64,000 nucleotides of DNA from Piscicola geometra (Eukaryota > Annelida > Clitellata > Hirudinida > Piscicolidae). The notes beneath the pieces were generated by a model. It had not been told where the DNA came from. It saw only the letters and a program-made list of their open reading frames with translations, and did not search any database. Location: the NCBI GenBank assembly GCA_943735955.1, contig OX030959.1:3642772-3706771 (forward strand), written 5' to 3'. The translations under genes were made by a program, and so were the position numbers. Every line of letters begins with the position of its first letter. The stretch's first letter is position 1. This document shows positions 31,423 through 46,403 of this stretch, in pieces.

Positions 31423-34400
31423 GTTTCGAACCTGTGAGAGATGCGTGGGGTAAAGACGTAGTATAAGATACTTAACGGCCTTGTATTAGACAACTTATGA
31501 ATTAATCTTAGAGTGAAAACAATTTTTTCTTCAAATAAATTACTTTTGTAAAACTATACTTTTTTTCCGATATTAAATCTTTTTCGAAAGAATCTTAAAG
31601 GCACTATGCAAATGAATTTGAAGTTTGAAGCTTTTTTGAAACTTTAAGAGATTGTTTCTAGGAAGTTAAATGAGATTCTAAGCCTAGATGGACGTGTGAC
31701 TTTCGTGAACAGGACATGTTTTTGCACTTTACAAATTCGAAGATCGTCTCAGCAAACGTCAGTCAGGCGTATATAAATGACAATATATCTATTCGCAAAG
31801 TGACATATGGCCAAACACTCCTCTCCATTCATCACTTCTTTTTCATTAAGCCGTTACGATCCAATGTATTCTTTTGAAAAAGTATTTCTTTGCAAATCAT
31901 CGCTTCTGAAAAAGTGTTCGCTAGATAAATTATCAATTCTTTTGGCGTGCTTGATTGCTTTTGTCATTAGTCTTTGTAATTAGTTACGAAGTCTGAGAAG
32001 CGTGGAGTGAAGTCGAGGGAGGGGGGGAGATAATCTCAGCAACCGCACAGTCGATTGTTGCTTCAACAAAAGCAGAATATTTTATGATAGTTTTTTACAT
32101 TATGGTAAAAACTTTAAACAAATATTGTTTTTTTGTTTATAAGATTTGAGACACATAAAAATGTAAGTTTGAAAGAACTTTAAAATTAAATGAGCAACGC
32201 CGGAAACGCAAGAAAGTTTTTGAGAAGTGTGTTTTATAAATAAGGCCTAATGACTCCTAGAAATGATCTAAGGATGCCATAAACCCAGGCCACTTGTCTA
32301 TTTATCACGAAATAAATAAATAAATCTTTGAGCTTTCAATTATTGTGAAGGTTGTTTTAAGTAATGTCGAAAAAGTTCAATAAATTCTGGTCGTCTTTTG
32401 TGAGCTGAGGTTAATGTTAGTTTTATTCTTTTTGAAATGAATGAAAAACAATTTGGTAAGCAAAATGTTAAATAGTATTTTTTAATTTAAAAAAAGTATT
32501 TTTATCTATAATCTTAAAAATCGAGGTTTTCAAACATAAATCAATAAAAAACCAATAAAAACACAAGCATGAACATTTAAATACTAAAATGGATAAATAT
32601 AGGTTTAAAAATAATAAATTTAGAAAAAGAATATTTATCTTCATATTTTTTCCAATATTCTTCTTCGTTAAAAATATACTTTCCGAATAATTTTTTGTGT
32701 CATAATGGATAGCAGCAAGTTGTGTATAAACTAGGTTTCCAAAGATGATTGCGTTAGTAAGGACTTGTTTAATTAGTTATTACCATTCCATCTATCATTC
32801 CCCTTCTTTAACCATCCTTATACCATCCGGCTTTTTATCATCTACTCACTACATCACCATGACAAGACCTTATATTAATATGATTTTTAAACGATTTAAA
32901 ATGGTTTGCTGAACTATCAAAATTGTTCTTTTTATAACCAACACACCATCTTTTCCTACTCAACACTTTTTCATTAAAAAACTAAGCTTTCAACGTTTTA
33001 ATCTCTCAGCTGTGGATCATAAGTAATTTTGTCTGAAAGTAACATATGTCGAAAAAATATTTTTAAACGACGCATATTAAATTTTTTCAAAAAAGAATTT
33101 TTTAATTTACTTCATAAGGGTGTCTATTCCACTCTTGAAGCGTGCGTAGAAGCATTGTTAACTGTAAAAGATTATTTTTTGTAAAGCCAAAAAAAATTGA
33201 AAACCAAAAGTTTTAGTTTTTCCTCGAATAAAACCAAAAAGTTGCTTTTGTAATTTATATAACGCCGATGTTTACGAAGTCCAGCTAATTGTTTGTCAGG
33301 ATGGACAAGACAATTAGACTTCCTTCCACTAACTTCTTTAAGGGGTTTGAAGTTTAAAAAAAGAAACTTTGATTTTGAAATGCAAAGTTCGTTACACCAT
33401 ACATTCATACGTCTGAAAACCTGTTTTGAACCAATTAAATTTTATAATTTAGTTATGAATATTCTAAATTAGCAATTTTTGTGAGTTATCATTAATTAAT
33501 TGGAACAGATGGTCTAATTAACCTTACGGCGAGTACTTAAAAAATAGTCCACACTCCTTTCTTTATCATATCCTGTTTTATCTCCTAATAAAGCTCGTAA
33601 CTTGATGAATGGATGCCTAATTGTGAGCGAAGATTTACACGAAATGCCGATTTTTTGGGAATAAATGTCTGCTGGGATTTTTTATTGCTTTTAATTAAGA
33701 ACTTTCATTCCTGCTTTAAAATATGTTATGTTTGATTTATCTTCTATCGTTCGTTAATTTACCTAAAAACTCCGTCTATTTGTTTATCCAGTTACCTTAT
33801 ATTTTTTACTTGTTCATCTATCCGTTCAACAAAAAAGTCAGAAATGGGTTCAAATAGTTGTTCAAAAAGTCTATCTATCTATAGGTTGATATTTTTGCAT
33901 TTCACTCATTCACTTATTAATCGAATTAACCAATTCCCCAAGCCATTCATATGAGCAATGCATCAATTAATTCCTTCGCCCATTCACAAATGAATTTCTG
34001 GGCAAATAACAGGGTTGTAATTTTGAAGGAGCGACTCTCGAGGGAGCGTATGCATAGATGGCTGCATGTCGTTACTTCGATTCTGGAGATGTGACTGTGT
34101 GCGAGGGACGACACATAATCGGATTGTGTGACATTGTTTTATAACGCTAGGTCCACCGAAACTGCATTTGACTGGGAAATTTTGTTGGAGTAGATTTTTG
34201 TGGTGTGATTTTTGTTGATGTTGTTGAGAAAATAATAATAATAATTTTTACGGTTTTAGAAATTGTTTGGTTCTAAGAAATTTTTTGTTTTTATTAACTT
34301 TAAGCTTAAAAAAGAGTAAGAAAAACATAGAAACCACTTTTTAGACTGGTAAAAACGACAACTTTCCAAAGATTGATTGAATCAATGAGAAATATGAGCA

Positions 34401-34560
34401 GATGAAAAAAATTTAATAAAAAATTTAAATAAAATCCAAAGAAGTAATTTATAAAAATATTACTGCCTTAATAAAGATTATAATTTCCAAACCTATGTCA
34501 AATTATTGCTAAAAAGCCTATTTTAAAACAAGTTTAAAAATAAATAAAATATTTAAAAAG
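31423..34560. other. Gene-free upstream of the receptor
   Basis: AT-rich with a few less AT-rich islands (31690-31800, 31980-32060, 34030-34170) that are not open in a recognisable frame. They may be regulatory, with no direct proof. 33780-33960 is a degenerate TATC/CATC tract. Confidence 0.45.
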
Positions 34561-34671
34561 TAAAATTACAGAAATGAAATATTTTAATTTAAGTAAATAA
34601 AATTACAGAAATGAAATATTTTAATTTAAGTAAATAAAATTACAGAAATAAAATATTTTAATTTAAAATGT
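34561..34671. repeat. 37-bp tandem repeat, 3 copies
   Basis: Units starting aattacagaaatgaaatatt at 34564, 34601 and 34638. Confidence 0.88.
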
Positions 34672-35329
34672 ATTAAACAAACAGAAACAACCAACCATTT
34701 TAGAAAATTAATTTACTAAAGAATACTATTAAAAAAAATACTGATAAAAAAATGTTCCAACTAACCAAATAAAAAATAGATTTAAAGTTTAAAAAATCCG
34801 ACATCGAAAGCACACAGTCTAATTACGGGAGCCTCGTCACACAGAGCCTCTTATCACTTCACGCCTTGGTAGGCGGGAGGAGTTGATAAAGAGACTTATG
34901 GGAATGGCTTTTCAGCTGTGCTTGCCTTTTGCGAGTAATTCAAAGATTTTATTTTTCAAAGTTTCTAGGAGTATTTGTTCTTAAGTGAGTTTTTTCTCGA
35001 AATTTATGGTTTATTTAAATTAAATTCTATTTTTTGAACTCTCAAATAACGTTAAATTGTATTTTTAATGAAAAGATTTTAACATGGTTTTTACGTTATT
35101 ATTATTTTTAATTTCGTGGAGTTATGCAAATCTTGACTTTTTTAATTATTCAATAGTGAATATATATTTTTCTTTTTTATATGTGTTTTATAACAGTTTT
35201 ACAATTTAAGCAACTTATTAGGTTTTCAGTTTTATTTATTTATTGTCATGGTCCATAAGTCTATTGATTCATATATCCGTTCATCTTCTCACTGACCAAT
35301 TCATTAATTTACTTTTCTACTTTTTATAA

Positions 35330-35580
35330 ATATATCCATCTACCCATCCATTTACTCATTCATCTTTCCATTCATCTACCCATCCATTTACCCATCCTTC
35401 CACCTATCAATCTACCCAGCCATTTACCCATCCATCTACCCATACATCTACCTATCCACCTACTCATCCATCCACTCATCTATCTAACCATTCATTCATC
35501 CATCCACCTATCCATCCACCTACCCATCATCTAACCATCCATCCACTCATCCATTCACTCATCCATCTAACCATCCATCT
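35330..35580. repeat. Degenerate CATC/CATT tetranucleotide array
   Basis: About 250 bp of catccatctacccatcc-type repeat on the plus strand. It is non-coding and not adjacent to any exon found. Confidence 0.85.
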
Positions 35581-36007
35581 CAATAAATTTCAACGCAAAA
35601 ATTCAATCAGCAAGCTCTGCCTAGCAACTCAGTGACGGCATCAATTTCACAAGTCACAACTCTTTCAATTGCAAACTTTTTATACATTTTCAAGAATAAA
35701 TTTTAAAAATTTGCAATTTAATCGTCTAAAATCATATTATTTTCACTTATGATAAGTGAAAATTTATTCATAATTACTTTTAAAATGAAAATTGTTGACA
35801 CTGGTTTTTTCATGCGATTTGTAAAAATTAACTCTTTTTTTTTAATGACTTTTTTTAATGTATACAATTTTTAGAGCTTTTTTTTGTTTAAAAACTTTAT
35901 TTAAATAAAATTAATTTCAATAAAATTTCATTTTAAAAAATTATTTATTTTAACAAACTAAGACTTGAAATTACATTTAAATATGCGCATGTATAGAGTC
36001 GACTACT

Positions 36008-36573
36008 TTACTTTCTGGATTTTCTTTTAATATTGAATTTATGGATCTCGAAATTTCTGACACGGCTGACAAGAGTCTGTGTGCGAGAACTGGTGCTGTT
36101 ATTGAAATACGAAGAATGGCGTGGTGGCTTTAATATTGGATGAAGTGATGCTGAATAAAATGGCGGTTGAAGTGATTTTGAATTAAAATGCTGGTGCAAG
36201 TTTTGTGATAGTGTGACTCGAAGACGATGTTTGGTGGGTTTTTTAAATTAATTTTTTCAAAAGTGAATTGCAAACGTGCTGTAAAGCGTGTTATGGTGGT
36301 GTCAGGATGGCCTATTTTTGTGTTGTAAAACATTTTTTTTATACAACCGTATTGCTGGCTTGTATTGCCTGTAGTGTTGGTGAAATGTTTTTGAAGTGAA
36401 TAGGTGGGTGTATGAATAGAAAGTACAATACACCTCGCTAGGTCGGCGTGTAAAGAACCAAATTTGCAATTTATTAATATAATCCGTGTTTTTATTATTC
36501 GGAAAATGTATAAACTATTATAAAAATTCAAATAGAAATCTATGAAAAAATTACATTTTAATTGCATTTGCAA
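36008..36573 (-). other. Unrecognised overlapping open frames
   Basis: Two minus-strand open frames (36573-36130, 147 codons; 36199-36008, 63 codons) form the longest open stretch in the 15-kb desert. Composition is rich in His, Asn, Ile and Phe. I recognise no domain, and no splice partners are evident. It could be a decayed gene or chance. Confidence 0.2.
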
Positions 36574-37530
36574 AAACTTTCGGAAATCTTAGTTTATTTT
36601 TTACATTTTTATTCAACTCTTTTTTTCGTTTAAACTTTCAAACACTCCTTTTAATCCAATTGAAGTCAAGCTTGATATTCAGTTTTTTACAGTTTTTTTT
36701 CTAGATAGATAATATTTTTTAAAGATATTGTTCTTGCTTTTGATAGTTTTAATTTTCAGAATGACTTTTAAAAGAACAAAATTTTCTGGTTCTGAACATT
36801 CAGCCAGTTCAACATTAGGTTGAGGATAAAGATCATTGCATTTTTAGTTAATTTTTAGCCACTCTTGTAAACTTCTCGTTAAATTTACTGATTTCGCCGC
36901 CGCAGAAGATTCAAGCTTATGAAATACTGATTTTTTTAAACACTTGTATTTTACACCAAAATTATACATTTTTCATGGATTTGAACTTTTTTTTCATTTC
37001 AAAGTTAATGTTTTAAAAAACTCTAAAGTTTTCAAATCAAATTGGATAGTTCGTGCAGTTGAAACTTTGCTAATTAAAAGAATATAAACACACACAAAAG
37101 TTCAAAAAATAATTTAAAAAACTGAAAATTAAATTTTTAAGAAAAAATAAAAATTGTTTTTTTTTCAACATTTTTTATTTTTCGTTTCTCAAATTAGCTA
37201 AAAGACCCCAGAGCAAAGCGTCTAATGAAATAATTGAAAAAAGTACCTTGCTAAAGCAAAAACGGTGCTTTTTGAATTTTATAACAAAGATTTTAATTCT
37301 CAAAAGGATAGCAATATTTAAAAAATCACGAAAACACAAAAAGCAAACTTTATAAGCAAACTTTTGACCGCGCGAAATGTAATAATGACGTTCGACAGGA
37401 GATATTTGACACGAAGCGCTCAATTTAAACTTCAGCACGGCTACTTTACGAACAAATAAAGTTTCGAATCGACCGGCAAATACACCGGAGAAAAACTCGT
37501 AAAGATCTACGTGTAGTTGAGATTAAAGAA

Positions 37531-37692
37531 ATGTCCTTGCCATCAAGTCTTCATTCTTCACTGAAAAACACCGGCATTTCCTTCTTATCCCAAAATCTCG
37601 ATTCATTCTCCACTAGAGCTGCTCACGCGTGCTCCAACGCGGTTCCTCAGAGACCTCGTGACTTGAGCAATCTTTTGGCGGCTTTTTATTGA
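37531..37692 (+). other. Possible small ORF, 53 codons
   Basis: ATG at 37531 to TGA at 37692 in a locally GC-richer island. The start reads MSLPSSLHSSLKNTG; the C-terminal half is basic (VPQRPRDLSN). No family is recognised, and chance is likely. Confidence 0.15.
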
Positions 37693-40600
37693 ATTTCGCT
37701 TTATATTTAGAAGCATCTTAGAGATTTAAAGTTTTTTTTCGGAATTTAAAACTTTTCAAATTTATTTATTGTTTTATTTTGTTTAATAATAAAATGCAAA
37801 GTAGATTTTTTTTCCAAATTTTGTCATGCCATGGCTGTTTTAAATAATTCTGACTTATAATTTTGCAAAAATCGCAGTAAACTTTTATTAAATTCATGTG
37901 CTTTGGGAAACATTTCTCCAAAAATATTAATCTTTAGTATAAACTAAATTTATTTGTAGATTTTGAAAAGCAAACAACATTTTGGTTCGAAAAAATAAAT
38001 TCTAAATATTTATAAAAAAAACTCGTTTCATCTAAGATTAACAAATGTATAAATATATTTCCCTAAAACCTCCAAAATAATTCAAATTATTTTCGAAATG
38101 ACAAAATTCCTCCAAAAATACCGAAAAATAATGTTTGAAAGTATATTAAGGCGAGAACTCGCTATGAGCGGAGGGTAGATGATGTAGGGGGTGAATGACA
38201 GACTTAATTAAGCTGAACGCAAAAAGTGGACTTCGATAAAGGAACCGACAGGTCATTAGACAAGGCCTCTGTCCTCCATTCAAGAAGTCCTGAAGACGAT
38301 AACGAAGCCTGCATGTGAACTCGCTTGATACTGCTGCTGGCATTGTATAAATTCCTGAGCGCATGTATGTGTTTTATTAAAAGACTTATAAATAAATTAC
38401 ACAATTTTTTTCTTTTTTTAATTTTTTCCTTTACTAACCCGGTTTTTATTCATAAATTGTAGTTTTGCAAACTATGCAGACGCCAAGTTATGCATTACAG
38501 AAAGGCGCGCCATAAGAGGGAATTGAGATGAAATACTTGAAGGCTGGAGTTTCAAAGGAAGTTGATCCCGCCATCAACTTCACGTCCACCTCGTCGTCAT
38601 CGTAAAACTAACATCATCATCAAGAACATCATCATATTCAACATCATAATCAAGAACAACATCATCTTCCACAACATGAGCATCATTAAAAACATCATCA
38701 ACAACATAATATCTCCAACATCATTATCAGCACCTTCAAAATCATTCCTATTATTATCATTCCATCATCCCCATCTTCATCATTATCATCATCATCATCA
38801 CGATGCTCAAACGATGAAGAAACGATAAGAGACTGAGATAATGATAAAAGAGAGACAGGATGTGCGCTCTTAATTGTAGACTTCATGGCCCGTAAAAGGA
38901 TGGGAGGCTGAGTGCAAACGGCGGGAGTTTGGTGGTGGGAGAGAAAGAGATTGATGGCGATTGGTGAAAAGGTGAAAGAAGAGAAAGATGTTCAATATTT
39001 TGAAAAAACAGGTAATTATGGGAATTGGCCCGCCATGTTAAAAGACCAGGGGCTAGGTAAGAACCTACTAACACCTGGTGCTAGTGACAAGACAAAACAA
39101 GCCTATTAAATAGACAAAAAGTATTATATATTTTTTCTAAAATACATAAAAAAATTTAGTTTGGATAAATGCATTGTATTAGTTCTTTAAATAAAAATAC
39201 CTTTGTCAAATGATTTTTAAATGTACATTTTTTATGCTGTAACAAACACGACATGCTATTCGGGTATTAAATTACCAACTTAATTCGCGATTTAAAAGTA
39301 TCTCGTGTGAAGGTTTTTCCAGCTTTTAAACTCCTTTTAAATTATATTAAAACTTTCCTTTATTAGATTATTCATTAAATTAAATGGCTTCCTAAACGAA
39401 CTACGGGTTGGTTGCGATGAAATCATAATTTAGGACTGACCATTAATTGCCCCAGACTCGAAAGACTATGGAATGTTTGTGGGACACTGGCATTAAAGGA
39501 TTAGTAACGGGCTTATAATGGCAAATAGAACTATTTTTAAAACTCTTTATGACAAAAATTGTTAATAATGTTTTTTTTTAAACAACAAAATTATTTGGAA
39601 TGATTTACGTTTTTTATATGATTCAATTTTTGGAACCACTTTGAAGCCTTTGTGTTTGCATTGGGCATACATTTTTACAAACAATTTTTTGACAAATATT
39701 CTTTCATGTACTTTGTTTAGAGAAGTGAGATTTTTTTGAATCAGCGTTTCATCGTGAGAAGATGCTTGATGGGCGAAAAGTTGTAGTGGTGAATAGAACA
39801 AATAGACACTTAAAAGTTGTAATGAACGATACAGTTTTCTAAATTTCAAAAAATTGGGATGCTTTCAGTAGTTTTGAAAAAAAACATTAATCTGAATCAT
39901 ACTGATAAATTGTAAACCATTAAACAACCGTTAACTATTGAAAAGTAAACTTGAAAAGCAATTTAAAGTAATGGAATACCTTTCAGACCTGCTAGGAAAA
40001 CCTCATCGAAGGCAGCTTCAAACACATTTCACGCATCCCTCCCATGCACCTCCGCTATTTATATGCTCGAGTTTATATTTGCATATATGAATATGCATTT
40101 TTGGTCAACTTATATCTTCATTAAATTGTTTTATGTTTAATTTTTACATTTAATAAAAGTGATTGGTTTGTATAGAATGTTGTATTTAAGAAATGTGTGT
40201 CATTTAATTCTATATTTTTGTAGTTATCAACTTTACATCTAATAAAAACGAGTATAAATCAACTTTTTATTTTATGATACATAAAAATCAATATTGAATT
40301 AATTAATTAATTGAAATTAAAGTGGTTACAAACTATGCGAAATTTCAAAGAGAAAAAACGAAGCTATAACCAACCGGTTTTCCAGGGAAATCCTTTTTTC
40401 CCTTGTTTCCAGAAAAAGTTCATGGAATCTGGTGTGTTATAAAAGTTTTTATAAATCCCTTTCAGAAAAATTCAACGCTTTATTTGATAAAAATTTGCAA
40501 TTTTGAATTTTTATAACCTTTTGAAAGTAAAATGCTTCATAGAAGATTAAAAACTTTCAAGTCAAGTCTTGATCGAAAAGAATTTCTTCAAAAAAGATGA

Positions 40601-41450
40601 ATTAAAATGTACTGAAATTATCTGTTTCACTCTTACAAGACGTTGCATTTGTGTGCAGTGACGGAACAGATTTCTCGGTGAATGGGGCCAAGACGCGTGG
40701 ATCGATATGCGACACTAAAACGCTCGCAAAGACGTTCAATCACTTCGGGTCAGCCTCCGATTGAATGGAAAGAGTCGGTAACATATGCGTGAGAGTTTAA
40801 GTGATGGAAAACTTATTAAATGTTGCTAAATATTTTTTTATGTTTCATGTAAAAAAGTTAAAGTAATAGACAATTTTCCAAATAATGACAGTCTAATTTT
40901 TAACAATAATGAAGTGTAATGATATAGGATTTTGTATTAAAAAAAACTATATATATAAACACTAAAAATTATTTTTAAGTGTTTGAGAATCATAATAAGT
41001 CGTTTCACTATATCATCGAACTTTGAAGTCTTCGAATTTTTTACTTAATTCATTAAATTCAATTTAAAATCAATTTAACAAATATTTCAGCCATTTAAAA
41101 TATTGTCAAACCTAGGGTTGAATAGTCTTTTAGTTCAAAAACATTATATTCTCTGTCCTATGATTCACAAAAAAAACCAAACTATAAGTACGAGAATCTT
41201 TCTCAACAAAATACCCCAAAAAATCAAACATGGAAAATAAATTTCGCATACATCTCACTCCGTTTTAAGGCAAACGAATGCTTTAAAGTGTAACGCGAAA
41301 GAAGGAAATTATAATGGACAGTGGAGTATAATTGAATTGGAAGAATTACACAAACGCAATTAAAATGCTTGAATGACATCACATCTACATGTGTTATCGT
41401 GCTCTCGGGATTCACCGGGGCATTTGTCGTGCCTTGCTGAGTTTTGTTTT
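37693..41450. other. Gene-free AT-rich DNA
   Basis: CAT-rich simple repeat at 38600-38810. A less AT-rich island at 40640-40760 could be a regulatory element. No gene recognised. Confidence 0.45.
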
Positions 41451-41454
41451 GCTC

Positions 41455-41650
41455 GTCCATCCATCTGCGTATCCATCTTTTAACCCGAGTTATCCATTCG
41501 GTATAAGAAAATCCCATCCGTCCATCTTTGTATCAGTTCATTCATCCATTTAGCCATTCATCAGTTCACCCATAACACCTCTTCACACATTCATTCTTCC
41601 ATCTAGCAGCCCATCTATCAATCTTTTCATCTGTCCATCCCTTAATGCAT
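41455..41650. repeat. Degenerate CCATC array
   Basis: tccatccatctgcgtatcca-type tetranucleotide repeat on the plus strand, decayed. Confidence 0.75.
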
Positions 41651-42036
41651 AAGATGGCCACCATGTCTTTTGAGCTTTAAAGTTTTTTAAATTTGTTTTT
41701 TATAATTTTTCATAGCTTTTTAATTCACTTTTTAGTTTTTATCATTTCTTTTCTTCATTTAATTTATTAAAAATAACTTCATTACAAAGTCATAAAATTA
41801 TCTAATTTAATTTCAATTTCAATTAATAATTATTATTATAATAGAAAAATTAATAGAAAAATGTATGCATGTATGCATTGGATAAAAACATAGATGGATG
41901 AATAAAAAATGAATGAAAAATGAATGAATGAAAAAGGTTTGTTTTTGGTGACAAAATCACGCTCATTGGTTGAATGATTTATAAATTTATGGTCATGATT
42001 TTAAGCGTCGTGAAATTAATGGGATGACGATAAGAA

Positions 42037-42240
42037 GAATGATGATGATGATGCTGCTGATGATGATGATGCTGATTATGATGATGCTGATTATGATGAT
42101 GCTGATTATGATGATGCTGATTATGATGATGCTGATTATGATGATGCTGATTATGATTATGATGATGCTGATAATGATGATAATGCGAGGATGATGATGG
42201 TGATGATGAGAATGATAATGATGAAGATGATAATGGTGAT
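42037..42240. repeat. GATGATGCT array with 15-bp higher-order unit
   Basis: The unit tgatgatgctgatta repeats about six times (42065-42160) within a wider GATGAT array. The His/Asn-rich minus-strand open frame translates this repeat. Confidence 0.88.
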
Positions 42241-42539
42241 GATAGTAATGATGAGAGCGATAAGAGTGATGGCAAAATTTGATCGAATGGTTGAATGGCT
42301 TTGGTGAACGCTTCTTGATGGAGATGTGATGGAATCCAAAAAGTGATTAAATGAAAAAGTGCGTTCAAAATTAGTGAAACATAAAATTTAAACAATTAAA
42401 TTAAATTATTTTCTATAAAATAAATAGCTATAAATATATCGAGAATGATGTAAGGGTGGCTCAGAGGGGAGGTGGAATGGCTTAGAAAATGTGGCGTCAG
42501 TGTGTGTGGGGAGATTAAGGGTTGCGTTGTAAATCTCCA

Positions 42540-43300
42540 CATAAACACACAAACGCACGCGCACATACACTCACACACACACGGACACAAACAAATAAAC
42601 AAATGTCACGTACACACTCAGTCTACCGGTACACATTAAATATTATTTGTGTCACGCAAGTTTGTTTGTCAGTATATAGGAGTGTGTGTGTGTGTGTGTG
42701 AGAATGTGGGTGGATGTGCGTGTGTGTGGGTGGGGGTGTGGATTTGTGGGTGGGGGTGTGGGTGAATGTATTATGTGTTTGAGTATATATGTTTATGTGT
42801 GTGACATTTATGTATATGTATGTGTTTGTATGAATGTGTCTTCAGTGAATTTTTTTTAGGTTCTAATACTTTTGTGTATTCTCAAGTAATTTGAATATTC
42901 GTGGCTAGAGGGCTGAAATGTACGTGTGAACGTTTCTCGCATTGATTCTGACCATTAAACACTCTTATTGTGTGTATTTATGTGCGTGAATTTAAATGTG
43001 TGCCTAAGTTATGCGATACTTCTGTCAAACGTGTGTGGTTTTGTGTGCACTTATGAGTTTTGCTTTCCATTTTTTTATGTCTGAGTTTTTATGTGTGTCT
43101 ATGTGAAAGTTGATGTGTATGTGTGGGTGAGTTTTTCTGTGTGTCTATGTGTGTTTATGTGGAGGTGTATGTGTATGTATAAGTTTGTCTGTGTGACCGT
43201 GTGTGTCTATGTTGAAGTGGATGTGTATGCGTGAGTTTGTCTGTGTACCCATATGTGTCTATGTGTATGTGTGTTTGTATGTGTGAGTGTGCTTGAGTGA
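42540..43300. repeat. CA array followed by long degenerate TG array
   Basis: CA-type repeat at 42540-42600 and TG-type repeat from 42670 to 43300 face each other, giving a large inverted pair on the transcript of either strand. Confidence 0.8.
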
Positions 43301-46300
43301 GTCGGCACGACCTCGTAGGGGTATTTACGAGAGGAATGTTTTAATGCCTCTAAAGGTCACCACACAGTGCCGTAACTCTGCCAGAATGCTAATCATAATA
43401 ATTATGATCACTATGATCATAATGCGAATAAAAATTAATTTTTTTGTGATTATTTTTGCTGTGATTCAAAAATATTGCTAATGGCTTCCAAGATTTTTTT
43501 TGCTATTTTTAATGAATTGTTGATTTATTTTTTGTTGCTTCTAATGACTTCGATGAGAAAATTAATAGTCAGCAAATTTTTTTTTCTTCATTTATTAATT
43601 TTTTTTTCATAAAGACTTAATTCAATTTTCAAAACCTCACGACAATATCTTCTAGACCAATCTAACCCCAAGATGTGTCACCCCAACCATTTCGACGTTT
43701 CTCATTCTACGTCCTCAATATCGCTCTACTTTTACAATTCATAGAATATTAGAACGGAAACTAAACAGGGTGGATGAATAATCGAGTATAGTTGAACATG
43801 TTAGACTTTCGGCCCTTTTCTAATGAATTTTAATTTTTCTTGACGTTAATAGTCGCTCATGAGAATGAAAGTTTTTACTTTTTTCTTCTAATTCTTTCAA
43901 GTTTTTCGTAAACTTTCATTAGCGAATAACTTACCAAATAGTTTTTTGTAATTTATAAAAGATAAATCTCCTTAAATGTCAATTTTCTTGACCCATTCAC
44001 CCAGTCGCCTTTCTTCGTCAGTCGAATCACGTAATTCCAGCGTTTTGTAACAATTTGAACATTTTATTCACAAAATCTTCAGAAAAAATCATTTGGACAA
44101 AGCCAAGCAGATAAATTAGAAGCGAAAATGCACATAAATTACGCTTACTTCAAATCTCACACCTCATTCAAGTCTCTCCAACTTTCAATCAACCTCGCAA
44201 ATTCGCATTAAGCCAAAAACGCCGCACGCTATCTTTCTGGTTTTAGGCAAATGCTTCATTTTTTCCTATTTGTTTTGTTTAATTAAAAAATCTTTTTATT
44301 TCTATTTTACCCACATAAGTCCGTAGATCCACTCTAAAAACAATAATATTTTTAATTATTTCTTTTTTATCCAACTCTTTTTTATCTTATATATTTCTCT
44401 TAAAACCCTTTTTAAGAAACATTTTTAACTATAAAGTGTGTTCTCAATCCACGACTTATTATTTTTTAATCTGCAAACAACAAATGTTCAGTCTCCTCCA
44501 CCCTCTGCCACTCTGGACTACCCAACCTTCTGCCCCTCTCTCACCTAGGACCTCCCATCTTCAAGCCCATTTGAACGCGTTGTCTGCTCAGATGATAGAA
44601 TTATTTTCCTGAATTATCCGCTTGTTACTTATACGACACTGCCCACTGCTCATATAAGCATACAAGTTGGAAGTAAAAAACAATTGTAAAAATGCGGAAA
44701 AAAACTTATTATAACTATATTACTAGTTATTGCGATTAATTATTAAGTTTTTTTAAAAGTCTTAATTACTTATTTATTGTATTTATTAATAAAACTCATT
44801 ATAATTAATGTCTTTGTTGAGATTTCACTCGAGAAATAATAAATACGATTTAAGCAAAGGCATTAAAGGGCAGACGCCCGTTACTCGTCTTGAATGGCCA
44901 CTCTCCCCGCCCCATTTAGCCCATCCGCTCTTCTTTTTATTCTATAAAAACTTTTTTTTCATCTAAAGCATTATCTTTTTTCCGATTTTTTATTTTCAGT
45001 AAGCCTTACAACACTTTTCACCCACTTTACATTTTTTCAACCTCTTACACTTTTTCAGCGAAAGCAATTTTTCTCTTTTCACCAAAGATGATTCTTTTTT
45101 TTTTTAAATAACCAAAAAAAATTCTTCATTTTTTTAATACTTTCACACTTCAAGAAAACAAAATTCTTGTTGATTAGTAACTTTGTCCAAACCAATGTTT
45201 CTTATCAAGTTATTTTATTGCTTAACAAATATTTTTCCCATTTAATTTTCTCTTATACTCAGGATATATTTATTAAATTATATGAAAAATAATAATTATT
45301 AATATTATTATTATCACTATTATTATTATTATTACCGCTTCATCTCTGCCTGTGAATAATTTTTTAGCAGGCGATTTTATCATTCAAATCTGCATCTGAG
45401 CTACTTTTAATGGTGTATGTTGCAGTGATGATATTAATAACAATAATAATAATAACACATTTTTTTCTAAAAATAAAAAAAAATCCTTATTTTTAATTTA
45501 TTCAAATGGAAAATAAATGCAGCTATGTGTTTCACACTTTTACTGGAAAAACGTGATCCATTTTCAGGTTGGTTATGTTTTATATATAAGAGTTTAAAAA
45601 CTTTTTTTTCTGTTTTTTGTTTTTTCCATTATTGCTTGCGACAGGGGCTTAAAAAATTAAATTAGCATTGGTTACGTCATCTTTATGAGCTTCCTCCATT
45701 TTGTCCCATCACTACTAGAATTAAGGCTATTTTCTATGGACTATAGAAAAAATAAATTTTGTTATTATAACTATTATAGCCTATATTAGAATAAAATTCA
45801 AAAAACAAATTAATTTTTGCTCAATTAATTAGAAAAATTAAAAATATCAATTAACATCACGGTAATTAAAAACAAAAACTGTTAACAAAAACGTATTAGA
45901 AAAAGTAGTTTAGTAAACAAATGTATTAACTAAATATTAGAAAAGCAACAGCCTGAAACTCCATAAGTAAGAAAGCCGACAATTTCTTCTACTCTTTGAA
46001 AAAGTTATCTTAATAGTTTAGCAAAATCTAGACCAGGTTTTGGATTTGAAAAAATGTCCTATTTAAAACTTTTGTTTTTCAACTAAGTTATATACTCATA
46101 TTATTTAATTAATTGTACAAAATAATTAGTATATTTCTAATATTTTATTTTTAAACAATATTTTTTTGACATATGATCTTTTCATGTGGTCTATATCTTC
46201 ACTGGTCAACACAATTCTAATTAAATACGATTTTCCTCTTATTTCTTGAAACAACATTTTTTAAAGAGTTTTATAAATAAAATTAAACGTTTTCAATTTT

Positions 46301-46403
46301 TCTTGAACAAAATGCTTTTAAGGCTAATATATCAAAAATAACAAAATAAAAAGTTCGAAAATAAATTCCACTTTTTAAAAACTGTTATAATTTTTTTACA
46401 TTT
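43301..46403. other. AT-rich DNA downstream of ABCA
   Basis: T-rich tracts throughout. ATT arrays at 45296-45345 and 45430-45463 are roughly complementary across a less AT-rich core. It contains the ABCA 3' UTR near its right end. No gene recognised. Confidence 0.5.
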
